Shown one piece after another: positions 1-10,900 of a stretch of 64,000 nt of DNA. Both the position numbers and the translations under genes were made by a program. This stretch comes from Humulus lupulus (lineage: Eukaryota; Streptophyta; Magnoliopsida; Rosales; Cannabaceae), in assembly GCF_963169125.1 (NCBI RefSeq), contig NC_084795.1:190190214-190254213 (forward strand), read 5' to 3'. Position 1 is the first letter of the stretch, and each line of letters opens with the position of its first letter. Below the pieces are notes generated by a model. That model ran no database searches. It saw only the letters and a list, made by a program, of their open reading frames with translations, and was not told where the DNA came from.

Positions 1-7
1 TCGATTT

Positions 8-17
8 AAGTTAACTT
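8..17. other. 10-bp palindrome AAGTTAACTT, one per monomer
   Basis: This perfect palindrome contains GTTAAC and sits just left of the nested dyad. A second GTTAAC lies at 72-77 in the same monomer, about half a unit away (62 bp). AATCGATT, another palindrome, spans the junction between monomers whenever the junction reads CAATCGATT. The most frequent disruptions are GTTCAC, GTCAAC and GATAAC in place of GTTAAC, and each marks a particular monomer class. A protein-binding role is possible but not shown. Confidence 0.7.
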
Positions 18-66
18 CTAAGTTTTATGACCTGGTTATTTCCAGGGACTTAATTTGAAAACTTAG
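18..66. other. conserved nested dyad symmetry (potential hairpin/cruciform) in each monomer
   Basis: CTAAGTTTT at 18-26 is the exact reverse complement of AAAACTTAG at 58-66. Between them, CCTGG at 31-35 and CCAGG at 42-46 are a second perfect inverted pair around a 6-base TTATTT loop. The spacers between outer and inner arms are unequal (4 and 11 bases), so a folded form would have a bulge. The arrangement recurs in most monomers throughout the array. Common variants such as CTAGG or CAAGG for CCAGG weaken only the inner stem, and AAAAATTAG weakens the outer one. Similar dyads are reported in many centromeric satellites and proposed to form non-B DNA. Whether this one folds is inference. Confidence 0.85.
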
Positions 67-479
67 TTCGTGTTAACTTTTATCAATATCTCGTGCTCTT
101 TAAGAAAGACAACGATCAATCCATTTAAGTTAACTTCTAAGTTTTATGACCTGGTTATTTCCAAGAACTTAATTTGAAAAATTAGTTCTTGTTAATTATT
201 ATACTTATCTCGTGCTCTTTAAAAAATCAACGATCAATCGATTGAAGTTAACTTCTAAGTTTTATGACCTGGTTATTTCCAGGAATTTAATTTGAAAACT
301 TAGTTCGTGTTAACTTTTATCAATATCTCGTGCTCTTTAAGAAAAACAACGATCAATCGATTTAAGTTAACTTCTAAGTATTATGACCTGGTTATTTCTA
401 GGAACTTAATTTGAAAACTTACTTCGTGTTAACTTTTATCAATATCTCGTGCTCTTTAAGAAAAACAACGATCAATCGA

Positions 480-1430
480 TTTAAGTTAACTTCTAAGTTT
501 TATGACCTGGTTATTTCCAGGAACTTAATTTGAAAAATTAGTTCGTGTTAACTTTTATCAATATCTCGTGCTCTTTAAGAAAAACAACGATCAATCGATT
601 TAAGTTAACTTCTAAGTTTTATGACCTGGTTATTTCCAGGAACTTAATTTGAAAACTTAGTTCGTGTTAACTTTTATCAATATCTCGTGCACTATAAGAA
701 AAACAACGATCAATCGATTTAAGTTAACTTCTAAGTTTTATGACCTGGTTATTTCTAGGAGCTTAATTTGAAAACTTAGTTCGTGTTAAATTTTATCAAT
801 ATCTCGTGCTCTTTAAGAAAAACAACGATCAATCGATTTAAGTTCACTTCTATGTTTTATGACCTGGTTATTTCCAGGAACTTAATTGGAAAACTTTGTT
901 CGTGTTAACTTTTATCAATATCTCGTGCTCTTTAAGAAAAACAACGATCAATCGATTTAAGTTAACTTCTAAGTTTTATAACCTAGTTATTTCCAGGAAC
1001 TTAATTTGAAAACTTAGTTCGTGTTAACTTTTATCAATATCTCGTGCTCTTTAAGAAAAACATCGATCAATCGATTTAAGATAACTTCTAAGTTTTATGA
1101 CCTGGTTATTTCCAGGGACTTAATTTGAAAACTTAGTTCGTGTTAACTTTTATCAATATCTCGTGCTCTTTAAGAAAAACAACGATCAATCCATTTAAGT
1201 TAACTTCTAAGTTTTATGACCTGGTTATTTCTAGGAACTTAATTTGAAAACTTAGTTCGTGTTAACTATTATCAATATCTCGTGCTCTTTAAGAAAAACA
1301 ACGATCAATCCATTTAAGTTAACTTCTAAGTTTTATGACCTGGTTATTTCCAGGAACTTAATTTGAAAAATTAGTTCGTGTTAATTATTATACTTATCTC
1401 GTGCTCTTTAAAAAATCAACGATCAATCGA
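480..1430 (+). repeat. dispersed variant-monomer cassette, copy 1
   Basis: An ordered run of unusual monomers starts here: AAAAATTAGTTCGTG; GTGCACTATAAG; CTAGGAGCTTAA with GTTAAATTTT; GTTCAC with AATTGGAAAAC (TGGAAAAC at 887); an ACCTAGTT monomer; AAGATAAC; and two TCCATTTAAG monomers. The same order occurs near 14.5, 19.5 and 33.8 kb, so these are copies of one ancestral segment now scattered through the array. Confidence 0.82.
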
Positions 1431-2376
1431 ATGAAGTTAACTTCTAAGTATTATGACCTGGTTATTTCCAGGAACTTAATTTGAAAACTTAGTTCGTGTT
1501 AACTTTTATCAATATCTCGTGCCCTTTAAGAAAAAGAACGATCAATCGATTTTAGTTAACTTCTATGTTTTATGACCTGGTTATTTCTAGGAACTTAATT
1601 TGAAAACTTAGTTCGTGTTAAATTTTATCAATATCTCGTGCTCTTTAAGAAAAACAACGATCAATCGATTTAGGTTCACTTCTATGTTTTATGACCTGGT
1701 TATTTCCAGGAACTTAATTTGAAAACTTAGTTCGTGTTAACTTTTATCAATATCTCGTGCTCTTTAAGAAAAACAACGATCATTCGATTTAAGTTAACTT
1801 CTAAGTTTTATGACCTGGTTATTTCCAGGAACTTAATTTGAAAACTTAGTTCGTGTTAACTTTTATCAATATCTCGTGCTCTTTAAAAAATCAACGATCA
1901 ATCGAATGAAGTTAACTTCTAAGTATTATGACCTGGTTATTTCCAGGAACTTAATTTGAAAACTTAGTTCGTGTTAACTTTTATCAATATCTCGTGCCCT
2001 TTAAGAAAAAGAACGATCAATCGATTTTAGTTAACTTCTATGTTTTATGACCTGGTTATTTCTAGGAACTTAATTTGAAAACTTAGTTCGTGTTAAATTT
2101 TATCAATATCTCGTGCTCTTTAAGAAAAACAACGATCAATCGATTTAAGTTCACTTCTATGTTTTATGACCTGGTTATTTCCAGGAACTTAATTTGAAAA
2201 CTTAGTTCGTGTTAACTTTTATCAATATCTCGTGCTCTTTAAGAAAAACAACGATCATTCGATTTAAGTTAACTTCTAAGTTTTATGACCTGGTTATTTC
2301 CAGGAACTTAATTTGAAAACTTAGTTCGTGTTAACTTTTATCAATATCTCGTGCTCTTTAAGAAAAACAACGATCA
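1427..2376 (+). repeat. local HOR: two tandem 475-bp (4-monomer) units
   Basis: The rare junction TCGAATGAAG occurs at 1427 and 1902, 475 bp apart (four monomers, one of 118 bp). The following monomers match in order: GTGCCCTTTAAG with AAAAAGAACG, then CGATTTTAGTT with TTCTATG and GTTAAATTTT, then GTTCACTTCTATG, then GATCATTCG. These combinations are not found together elsewhere, so a recent four-monomer tandem duplication is the simplest reading. Ends are accurate to within about one monomer. Confidence 0.88.
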
Positions 2377-2572
2377 ATCGATTTAAGTTAACTTCTAAGT
2401 TTTATGACCTGGTTATTTCCAGGGACTTAATATGAAAACTTAGTTCATTTAACTTTGATCAATGTCTCGTGCTCTTTAAGAAAAACAACGATCAATCCAT
2501 TTAAGTTAACTTCTAAGTTTTATGACCTGGTTATTTCCAGGGACTTAATATGAAAACTTAGTTCGTTTAACT

Positions 2573-4985
2573 TTGATCAATGTCTCGTGCTCTTTAAGAA
2601 AAACAACGATCAATCCATTTAAGTTAACTTCTAAGTTTTATGACCTGGTTATTTCCAGGAACTTAATTTGAAAAATTAGTTCGTGTTAATTATTATACTT
2701 ATCTCGTGCTCTTTAAAAAAACTACGATCAATCGATTGAAGTTAACATCTAAGTTTTATGACCTTGTTATTTCCAGGAATTTAATTTGAAAACTTAGTTC
2801 GTGTTAACTTTTATCAATATCTCGTGCTCTTTAAGAAAAACAACGATCAATCGATTTAAGTTAACTTCTAAGTATTATGACCTGGTTATTTCTAGGAACT
2901 TAATTTGAAAGCTTAGTTCGTGTTAACTATTATCAATATCTCGTGCTCTTTAAGAAAAACAACGATCAATCGATTGAAGTTAACTTCTAAGTTTTATGAC
3001 CTGGTTATATCCAGGGACTTAATTTGAAAACTTAGTTCGTGTTAACTTTTATCAATATCTCGTGCTCTTTAAGAAAAAAAACGATCAATCGATTTAAGTT
3101 AACTTCTATGTTTTATGACCTGGTTATTTCTAGGAACTTAATTTGAAAACTTACTTCGTGTTAACTTTTATCATTATCTCGTGCTCTTTAAGAAAAACAA
3201 CGATCAATCGATTTAAGTGAACATCTATGTTTTATGACTTGGTTATTTCCAGGAACTTAATTTGAAAACTTAGTTCGTGCTAACTTTTATCAATATCTCG
3301 TGCTCTTTAAGAAAAACAACGATCAATTGATTTAAGTTAACTTCAAAGTTTTTTGACCTGGTTATTTCCAGGAACTTAATTTGAAAACTTAGTTCGTATT
3401 AACTTTTATCAATATCTCGTGCTCTTTAAGAAAAACAACGATCAATCGATTTAAGTAAACTTCTAAGTATTATGACCTGGTTATTTCTAGGAACTTAATT
3501 TGAAAACTTAGTTCGTGTTAACTATTATCAATATCTCGTGCTCTTTAAGAAAAACAACAATCAATCGATTTAAGTTAACTTCTAAGTTTTATGACCTGGT
3601 TATTTCCAGGAACTTAATTTGAAAACTTAGTTCGTGGCAACTTTTATCAATATCTCGTGCCATTTAAGAAAAACAACGATCAATCGATTTAAGTTAACTT
3701 CTTTGTTTTATGACCTGGTTATTTCTAGGAACTTAATTTGAAAACTTAGTTCGTGTTAAATTTTATCAATATCTCGTGCTCTTTAAGAAAAACAAAGATC
3801 AATCGATTTAAGTTCACTTCTATGTTTTATGTCCTGGTTATTTCCAGGAACATAATTTGAAAACTTAGTTCGTGTTAACTTTTATCAATATCTCGTGCTC
3901 TTTAAGAAAAACAACGATCATTCGATTTAAGTTAACTTCTAAGTTTTATGACCTGGTTATTTCCAGGAACTTAATTTGAAAACTTAGTTCGTGTTAACTT
4001 TTATCAATATCTCGTGCTCTTTAAGAAAAATAACGATCAATCGATTTAAGTTAACTTCTAATTTTTATGACCTGGTTATTTCCAGGGACTTAATTTGAAA
4101 ACTTAGTTCGTTTAACTTTGATCAATGTCTCGTGCTCTTTAAGAAAAACAACGATCAATCCATTTAAGTTAACTTCTAAGTTTTATGACCTGGTTATTTC
4201 CAGGAACTTCATTTGAAAAATTAGTTCGTGTTAATTATTATACTTATCTCGTGCTCTTTAAAAAAACTACGATCAATCGATTGAAGTTAACATCTAAGTT
4301 TTATGACCTGGTTATTTCCAGGAATTTAATTTGAAAACTTAGTTCGTGTTAACTTTTATCAATATCTCGTGCTCTTTAAGAAAAACAACGATCAATCGAT
4401 TTAAGTTAACTTCTAAGTATTATGACCTGGTTATTTCTAGGAACTTAATTTGAAAGCTTAGTTCGTGTTAACTATTATCAATATCTCGTGCTCTTTAAGA
4501 AAAACAACGATCAATCGATTGAAGTTAACTTCTAAGTTTTATGACCTGGTTATTTCCAGGGACTTAATTTGAAAACTTAGTTCGTGTTAACTTTTATCAA
4601 TATCTCGTGCTCTTTAAGAAAAACAACGATCAATCGATTTAAGTTAACTTCTAAGTTTTATGACCTGGTTATTTCTAGGAACTTAATTTGAAAACTTACT
4701 TCGTGTTAACTTTTATCATTATCTCGTGCTCTTTAAGAAAAACAACGATCAATCGATTTAAGTTAACATCTATGTTTTATGACCTGGTTATTTCCAGGAA
4801 CTTAATTTGAAAACTTAGTTCGTGCTAACTTTTATCAATATCTCGTGCTCTTTAAGAAAAACAACGATCAATCGATTTAAGTTAACTTCTAAGTTTTATG
4901 ACCTGGTTATTTCCAGGAACTTAATTTGAAAACTTAGTTCGTATTAACTTTTATCAATATCTCGTGCTCTTTTAGAAAAACAACG
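2573..4985 (+). repeat. HOR with 1545-bp (13-monomer) period, about 1.6 copies
   Basis: Diagnostic variants recur exactly 1545 bp apart. TTTGATCAATGTC is at 2572 and 4117, ACTACGATC at 2721 and 4266, and the private GCTTAG variant at 2911 and 4456. GTGCTAAC and GTATTAAC monomers also pair. The match fades near 3440 and 4985, so the second copy is only about 870 bp long. An adjacent monomer pair at 2454 and 2572 shares the shortened GTTCRTTTAACTTTGATC variant, showing single-monomer duplication too. Confidence 0.85.
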
Positions 4986-7900
4986 ATCAATCGATTTAAG
5001 TTAACTTCTAAGTTTTATGGCCTGGTTATTTCCAGGGACTTAATTTGAAAACTTAGTTCGTGTTAACTTTTATCAATATCTCGTGCTCTTTAAGAAAAAC
5101 AACGATCAATCGATTTAAGTTAACTTCTAAGTTTTATGACCTGGTTATTTCCAGGGACTTAATTTGAAAACTTAGTTCGTGTTAACTTTTATCAATATCT
5201 CGTGCTCTTTAAGAAAAACAACGATCAATCGATTTAAGTTCACTTCCATGTTTTATGACCTGGTTATTTCAAGGAACTTAGTTTGAAAACTTAGTTCGTG
5301 TTAACTTTTATCAATATCTCGTGCTCTTTAAGAAAAACAACGATCAATCGATTTAAGTTAACTTCTAAGTTTTATGACCTGGTTATTTCCAGGAACTTAA
5401 TTTGAAAACTTAGTTCGTGTTAACTTTTATCAATATCTCGTGCTCTTTAAGAAAAACAACGATCAATCGATTTAAGTTAACTTCTAAGTTTTATGACCTG
5501 GTTATTTCCAGGGACTTAATTTGAAAACTTAGTTCGTGTTAACTTTTATCAATATCTCGTGCTCTTTAAGAAAGACAACGATCAATCCATTTAAGTTAAC
5601 TTCTAAGTTTTATGACCTGGTTATTTCCAAGAACTTAATTTGAAAAATTAGTTCTTGTTAATTATTATAATTATCTCGTGCTCTTTAAAAAATCAACGAT
5701 CAATCGATTGAAGTTAACTTCTAAGTTTTATGACCTGGTTATTTCCAGGAATTTAATTTGAAAACTTAGTTCGTGTTAACTTTTATCAATATCTCGTGCT
5801 CTTTAAGAAAAACAACGATCAATCGATTTAAGTTAACTTCTAAGTATTATGACCTGGTTATTTCTAGGAACTTAATTTGAAAACTTACTTCGTGTTAACT
5901 TTTATCAATATCTCGTGCTCTTTAAGAAAAACAACGATCAATCGATTTAAGTTAACTTCTAAGTTTTATGACCTGGTTATTTCCAGGAACTTAATTTGAA
6001 AACTTACTTCGTGTTAACTTTTATCATTATCTCGTGCTCTTTAAGAAAAACAACGATCAATCGATTTAAGTTAACATCTATGTTTTATGACCTGGTTATT
6101 TCCAGGAACTTAATTTGAAAACTTAGTTCGTGCTAACTTTTATCAATATCTCGTGCTCTTTAAGAAAAACAACGATCAATCGATTTAAGTTAACTTCTAA
6201 GTTTTATGACCTGGTTATTTCCAGGAACTTAATTTGAAAACTTAGTTCGTATTAACTTTTATCAATATCTCGTGCTCTTTAAGAAAAACAACGATCAATC
6301 GATTTAAGTTAACTTCTAAGTTTTATGGCCTGGTTATTTCCAGGGACTTAATTTGAAAACTAAGTTCGTGTTAACTTTTATCAATATCTCGTGCTCTTTA
6401 AGAAAAACAACGATCAATCGATTTAAGTTAAGTTCTAAGTTTTATGACCTGGTTATTTCCAGGGACTTAATATGAAAACTTAGTTCGTGTTAACTTTTAT
6501 CAATATCTCGTGCTCTTTAAGAAAAACAACGATCAATCGATTTAAGTTCACTTCTATGTTTTATGACCTGGTTATTTCAAGGAACTTAATTTGAAAACTT
6601 AATTCGTGTTAACTTTTATCAATATCTCGTGCTCTTTAAGAAAAACAACGATCAATCGATTTAAGTTAACTTCTAAGTTTTATGACCTGGTTATTTCCAG
6701 GAACTTAATTTGAAAACTTAGTTCGTGTTAACTTTTATCAATATCTCGTGCTCTTTAAGAAAAACAACGATCAATCGATTTAAGTTAACTTCTAAGTTTT
6801 ATGACCTGGTTATTTCCAGGGACTTAATTTGAAAACTTAGTTCGTGTTAACTTTTATCAATATCTCGTGCTCTTTAAGAAAGACAACGATCAATCCATTT
6901 AAGTTAACTTCTAAGTTTTATGACCTGGTTATTTCCAAGAACTTAATTTGAAAAATTAGTTCTTGTTAATTATTATACTTATCTCGTGCTCTTTAAAAAA
7001 TCAACGATCAATCGATTGAAGTTAACTTCTAAGTTTTATGACCTGGTTATTTCCAGGAATTTAATTTGAAAACTTAGTTCGTGTTAACTTTTATCAATAT
7101 CTCGTGCTCTTTAAGAAAAACAACGATCAATCGATTTAAGTTAACTTCTAAGTATTATGACCTGGTTATTTCTAGGAACTTAATTTGAAAACTTACTTCG
7201 TGTTAACTTTTATCAATATCTCGTGCTCTTTAAGAAAAACAACGATCAATCGATTTAAGTTAACTTCTAAGTTTTATGACCTGGTTATTTCCAGGAACTT
7301 AATTTGAAAACTTACTTCGTGTTAACTTTTATCATTATCTCGTGCTCTTTAAGAAAAACAACGATCAATCGATTTAAGTTAACATCTATGTTTTATGACC
7401 TGGTTATTTCCAGGAACTTAATTTGAAAACTTAGTTCGTGCTAACTTTTATCATTATCTCGTGCTCTTTAAGAAAAACAACGATCAATCGATTTAAGTTA
7501 ACTTCTAAGTTTTATGACCTGGTTATTTCCAGGGACTTAATTTGAAAACTTAGTTCGTGTTAACTTTTATCAATATCTCGTGCTCTTTAAGAAAAACAAC
7601 GATCAATCGATTTAAGTTCACTTCTACGTTTTATGACCTGGTTATTTCAAGGAACTTAGTTTGAAAACTTAGTTCGTGTTAACTTTTATCAATATCTCGT
7701 GCTCTTTAAGAAAAACAACGATCAATCGATTTAAGTTAACTTCTAAGTTTTATGACCTGGTTATTTCCAGGAACTTAATTTGAAAACTTAGTTCGTGTTA
7801 ACTTTTATCAATCTCTCGTGCTCTTTAAGAAAAACAACGATCAATCGATTTAAGTTAACTTCTAAGTTTTATGACCTGGTTATTTCCAGGGACTTAATTT

Positions 7901-10900
7901 GAAAACTTAGTTCGTGTTAACTTTTATCAATATCTCGTGCTCTTTAAGAAAGACAACGATCAATCCATTTAAGTTAACTTCTAAGTTTTATGACCTTGTT
8001 ATTTCCAAGAACTTAATTTGAAAAATTAGTTCTTGTTAATTATTATACTTATCTCGTGCTCTTTAAAAAATCAACGATCAATCGATTGAAGTTAACTTCT
8101 AAGTTTTATGACCTGGTTATTTCCAGGAATTTAATTTGAAAACTTAGTTCGTGTTAACTTTTATCAATATCTCGTGCTCTTTAAGAAAAACAACGATCAA
8201 TCGATTTAAGTTAACTTCTAAGTATTATGACCTGGTTATTTCTAGGAACTTAATTTGAAAACTTACTTCGTGTTAACTTTTATCAATATCTCGTGCTCTT
8301 TAAGAAAAACAACGATCAATCGATTTAAGTTAACTTCTAAGTTTTATGACCTGGTTATTTCCAGGAACTTAATTTGAAAACTTACTTCGTGTTAACTTTT
8401 ATCATTATCTCGTGCTCTTTAAGAAAAACAACGATCAATCGATTTAAGTTAACATCTATGTTTTATGACCTGGTTATTTCCAGGAACTTAATTTGAAAAC
8501 TTAGTTCGTGCTAACTTTTATCAATATCTCGTGCTCTTTAAGAAAAACAACGATCAATCGATTTAAGTTAACTTCTAAGTTTTATGACCTGGTTATTTCC
8601 AGGAACTTAATTTGAAAACTTAGTTCGTATTAACTTTTATCAATATCTCGTGCTCTTTAAGAAAAACAACGATCAATCGATTTAAGTTAACTTCTAAGTT
8701 TTATGGCCTGGTTATTTCCAGGGACTTAATTTGAAAACTAAGTTCGTGTTAACTTTTATCAATATCTCGTGCTCTTTAAGAAAAACAACGATCAATCGAT
8801 TTAAGTTAAGTTCTAAGTTTTATGACCTGGTTATTTCCAGGGACTTAATATGAAAACTTAGTTCGTGTTAACTTTTATCAATATCTCGTGCTCTTTAAGA
8901 AAAACAACGATCAATCGATTTAAGTTCACTTCTATGTTTTATGACCTGGTTATTTCAAGGAACTTAATTTGAAAACTTAATTCGTGTTAACTTTTATCAA
9001 TATCTCGTGCTCTTTAAGAAAAACAACGATCAATCGATTTAAGTTAACTTCTAAGTTTTATGACCTGGTTATTTCCAGGAACTTAATTTGAAAACTTAGT
9101 TCGTGTTAACTTTTATCAATATCTCGTGCTCTTTAAGAAAAACAACGATCAATCGATTTAAGTTAACTTCTAAGTTTTATGACCTGGTTATTTCCAGGGA
9201 CTTAATTTGAAAACTTAGTTCGTGTTAACTTTTATCAATATCTCGTGCTCTTTAAGAAAAACAACGATCAATCGATTTAAGTTAACTTCTAAGTTTTATG
9301 ACCTGGTTATTTCCAGGGACTTAATTTGAAAACTTAGTTCGTGTTAACTTTTATCAATATCTCGTGCTCTTTAAGAAAAACAACGATCAATCGATTTAAG
9401 TTCACTTCTACGTTTTATGACCTGGTTATTTCCAGGAACTTAATTTGAAAACTTAGTTCGTGTTAACTTTTATCAATATCTCGTGCTCTTTAAGAAAAAC
9501 AACGATCAATCGATTTAAGTTAACATCTATGTTTTATGACCTGGTTATTTCCAGGAACTTAATTTGAAAACTTAGTTCGTGCTAACTTTTATCATTATCT
9601 CGTGCTCTTTAAGAAAAACAACGATCAATCGATTTAAGTTAACTTCTAAGTTTTATGACCTGGTTATTTCCAGGGACTTAATTTGAAAACTTAGTTCGTG
9701 TTAACTTTTATCAATATCTCGTGCTCTTTAAGAAAAACAACGATCAATCGATTTAAGTTCACTTCTACGTTTTATGACCTGGTTATTTCAAGGAACTTAG
9801 TTTGAAAACTTAGTTCGTGTTAACTTTTATCAATATCTCGTGCTCTTTAAGAAAAACAACGATCAATCGATTTAAGTTAACTTCTAAGTTTTATGACCTG
9901 GTTATTTCCAGGAACTTAATTTGAAAACTTAGTTCGTGTTAACTTTTATCAATCTCTCGTGCTCTTTAAGAAAAACAACGATCAATCGATTTAAGTTAAC
10001 TTCTAAGTTTTATGACCTGGTTATTTCCAGGGACTTAATTTGAAAACTTAGTTCGTGTTAACTTTTATCAATATCTCGTGCTCTTTAAGAAAGACAACGA
10101 TCAATCCATTTAAGTTAACTTCTAAGTTTTATGACCTGGTTATTTCCAAGAACTTAATTTGAAAAATTAGTTCTTGTTAATTATTATACTTATCTCGTGC
10201 TCTTTAAAAAATCAACGATCAATCGATTGAAGTTAACTTCTAAGTTTTATGACCTGGTTATTTCCAGGAATTTAATTTGAAAACTTAGTTCGTGTTAACT
10301 TTTATCAATATCTCGTGCTCTTTAAGAAAAACAACGATCAATCGATTTAAGTTAACTTCTAAGTATTATGACCTGGTTATTTCTAGGAACTTAATTTGAA
10401 AACTTACTTCGTGTTAACTTTTATCAATATCTCGTGCTCTTTAAGAAAAACAACGATCAATCGATTTAAGTTAACTTCTAAGTTTTATGACCTGGTTATT
10501 TCCAGGAACTTAATTTGAAAACTTACTTCGTGTTAACTTTTATCATTATCTCGTGCTCTTTAAGAAAAACAACGATCAATCGATTTAAGTTAACATCTAT
10601 GTTTTATGACCTGGTTATTTCCAGGAACTTAATTTGAAAACTTAGTTCGTGCTAACTTTTATCAATATCTCGTGCTCTTTAAGAAAAACAACGATCAATC
10701 GATTTAAGTTAACTTCTAAGTTTTATGACCTGGTTATTTCCAGGAACTTAATTTGAAAACTTAGTTCGTATTAACTTTTATCAATATCTCGTGCTCTTTA
10801 AGAAAAACAACGATCAATCGATTTAAGTTAACTTCTAAGTTTTATGGCCTGGTTATTTCCAGGGACTTAATTTGAAAACTAAGTTCGTGTTAACTTTTAT

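Larger units (their letters stand above)
1..119 (+). repeat. representative 119-bp satellite monomer
   Basis: This copy is used to describe the unit. In order it holds: the junction TCGATTTAAG; the palindrome AAGTTAACTT (8-17); the left outer dyad arm CTAAGTTTT (18-26); the inner hairpin CCTGG-TTATTT-CCAGG (31-46); the right outer arm AAAACTTAG (58-66); TTCGTGTTAAC with a second GTTAAC (72-77); TATCAATATCTCGTGCTC; and an A-rich tract ending AACGATCAA. The A-rich tract is the main length-variation hotspot: variants carry AAAAAATCAACG or two extra A's. The length is not a multiple of three, so any reading frame shifts at each monomer and meets stops quickly. Nothing indicates translation. Confidence 0.95.

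Noticed and set aside
31..46. Bacterial-type operator or terminator at CCTGG-TTATTT-CCAGG
   Set aside because: It occurs in hundreds of tandem satellite copies with no genes nearby. A 5-bp stem without an adjoining T run is not a terminator.
67..83. CENP-B box at TTCGTGTTAAC
   Set aside because: The left half fits TTCGNNNNA, but the required CGGG is replaced by TTTT, so the essential right half is missing.
1..119. 5S rRNA gene array, because the unit is close to 120 bp
   Set aside because: The monomer is 71 percent AT and has none of the 5S internal promoter elements (A box, intermediate element, C box). The length agreement is a coincidence.
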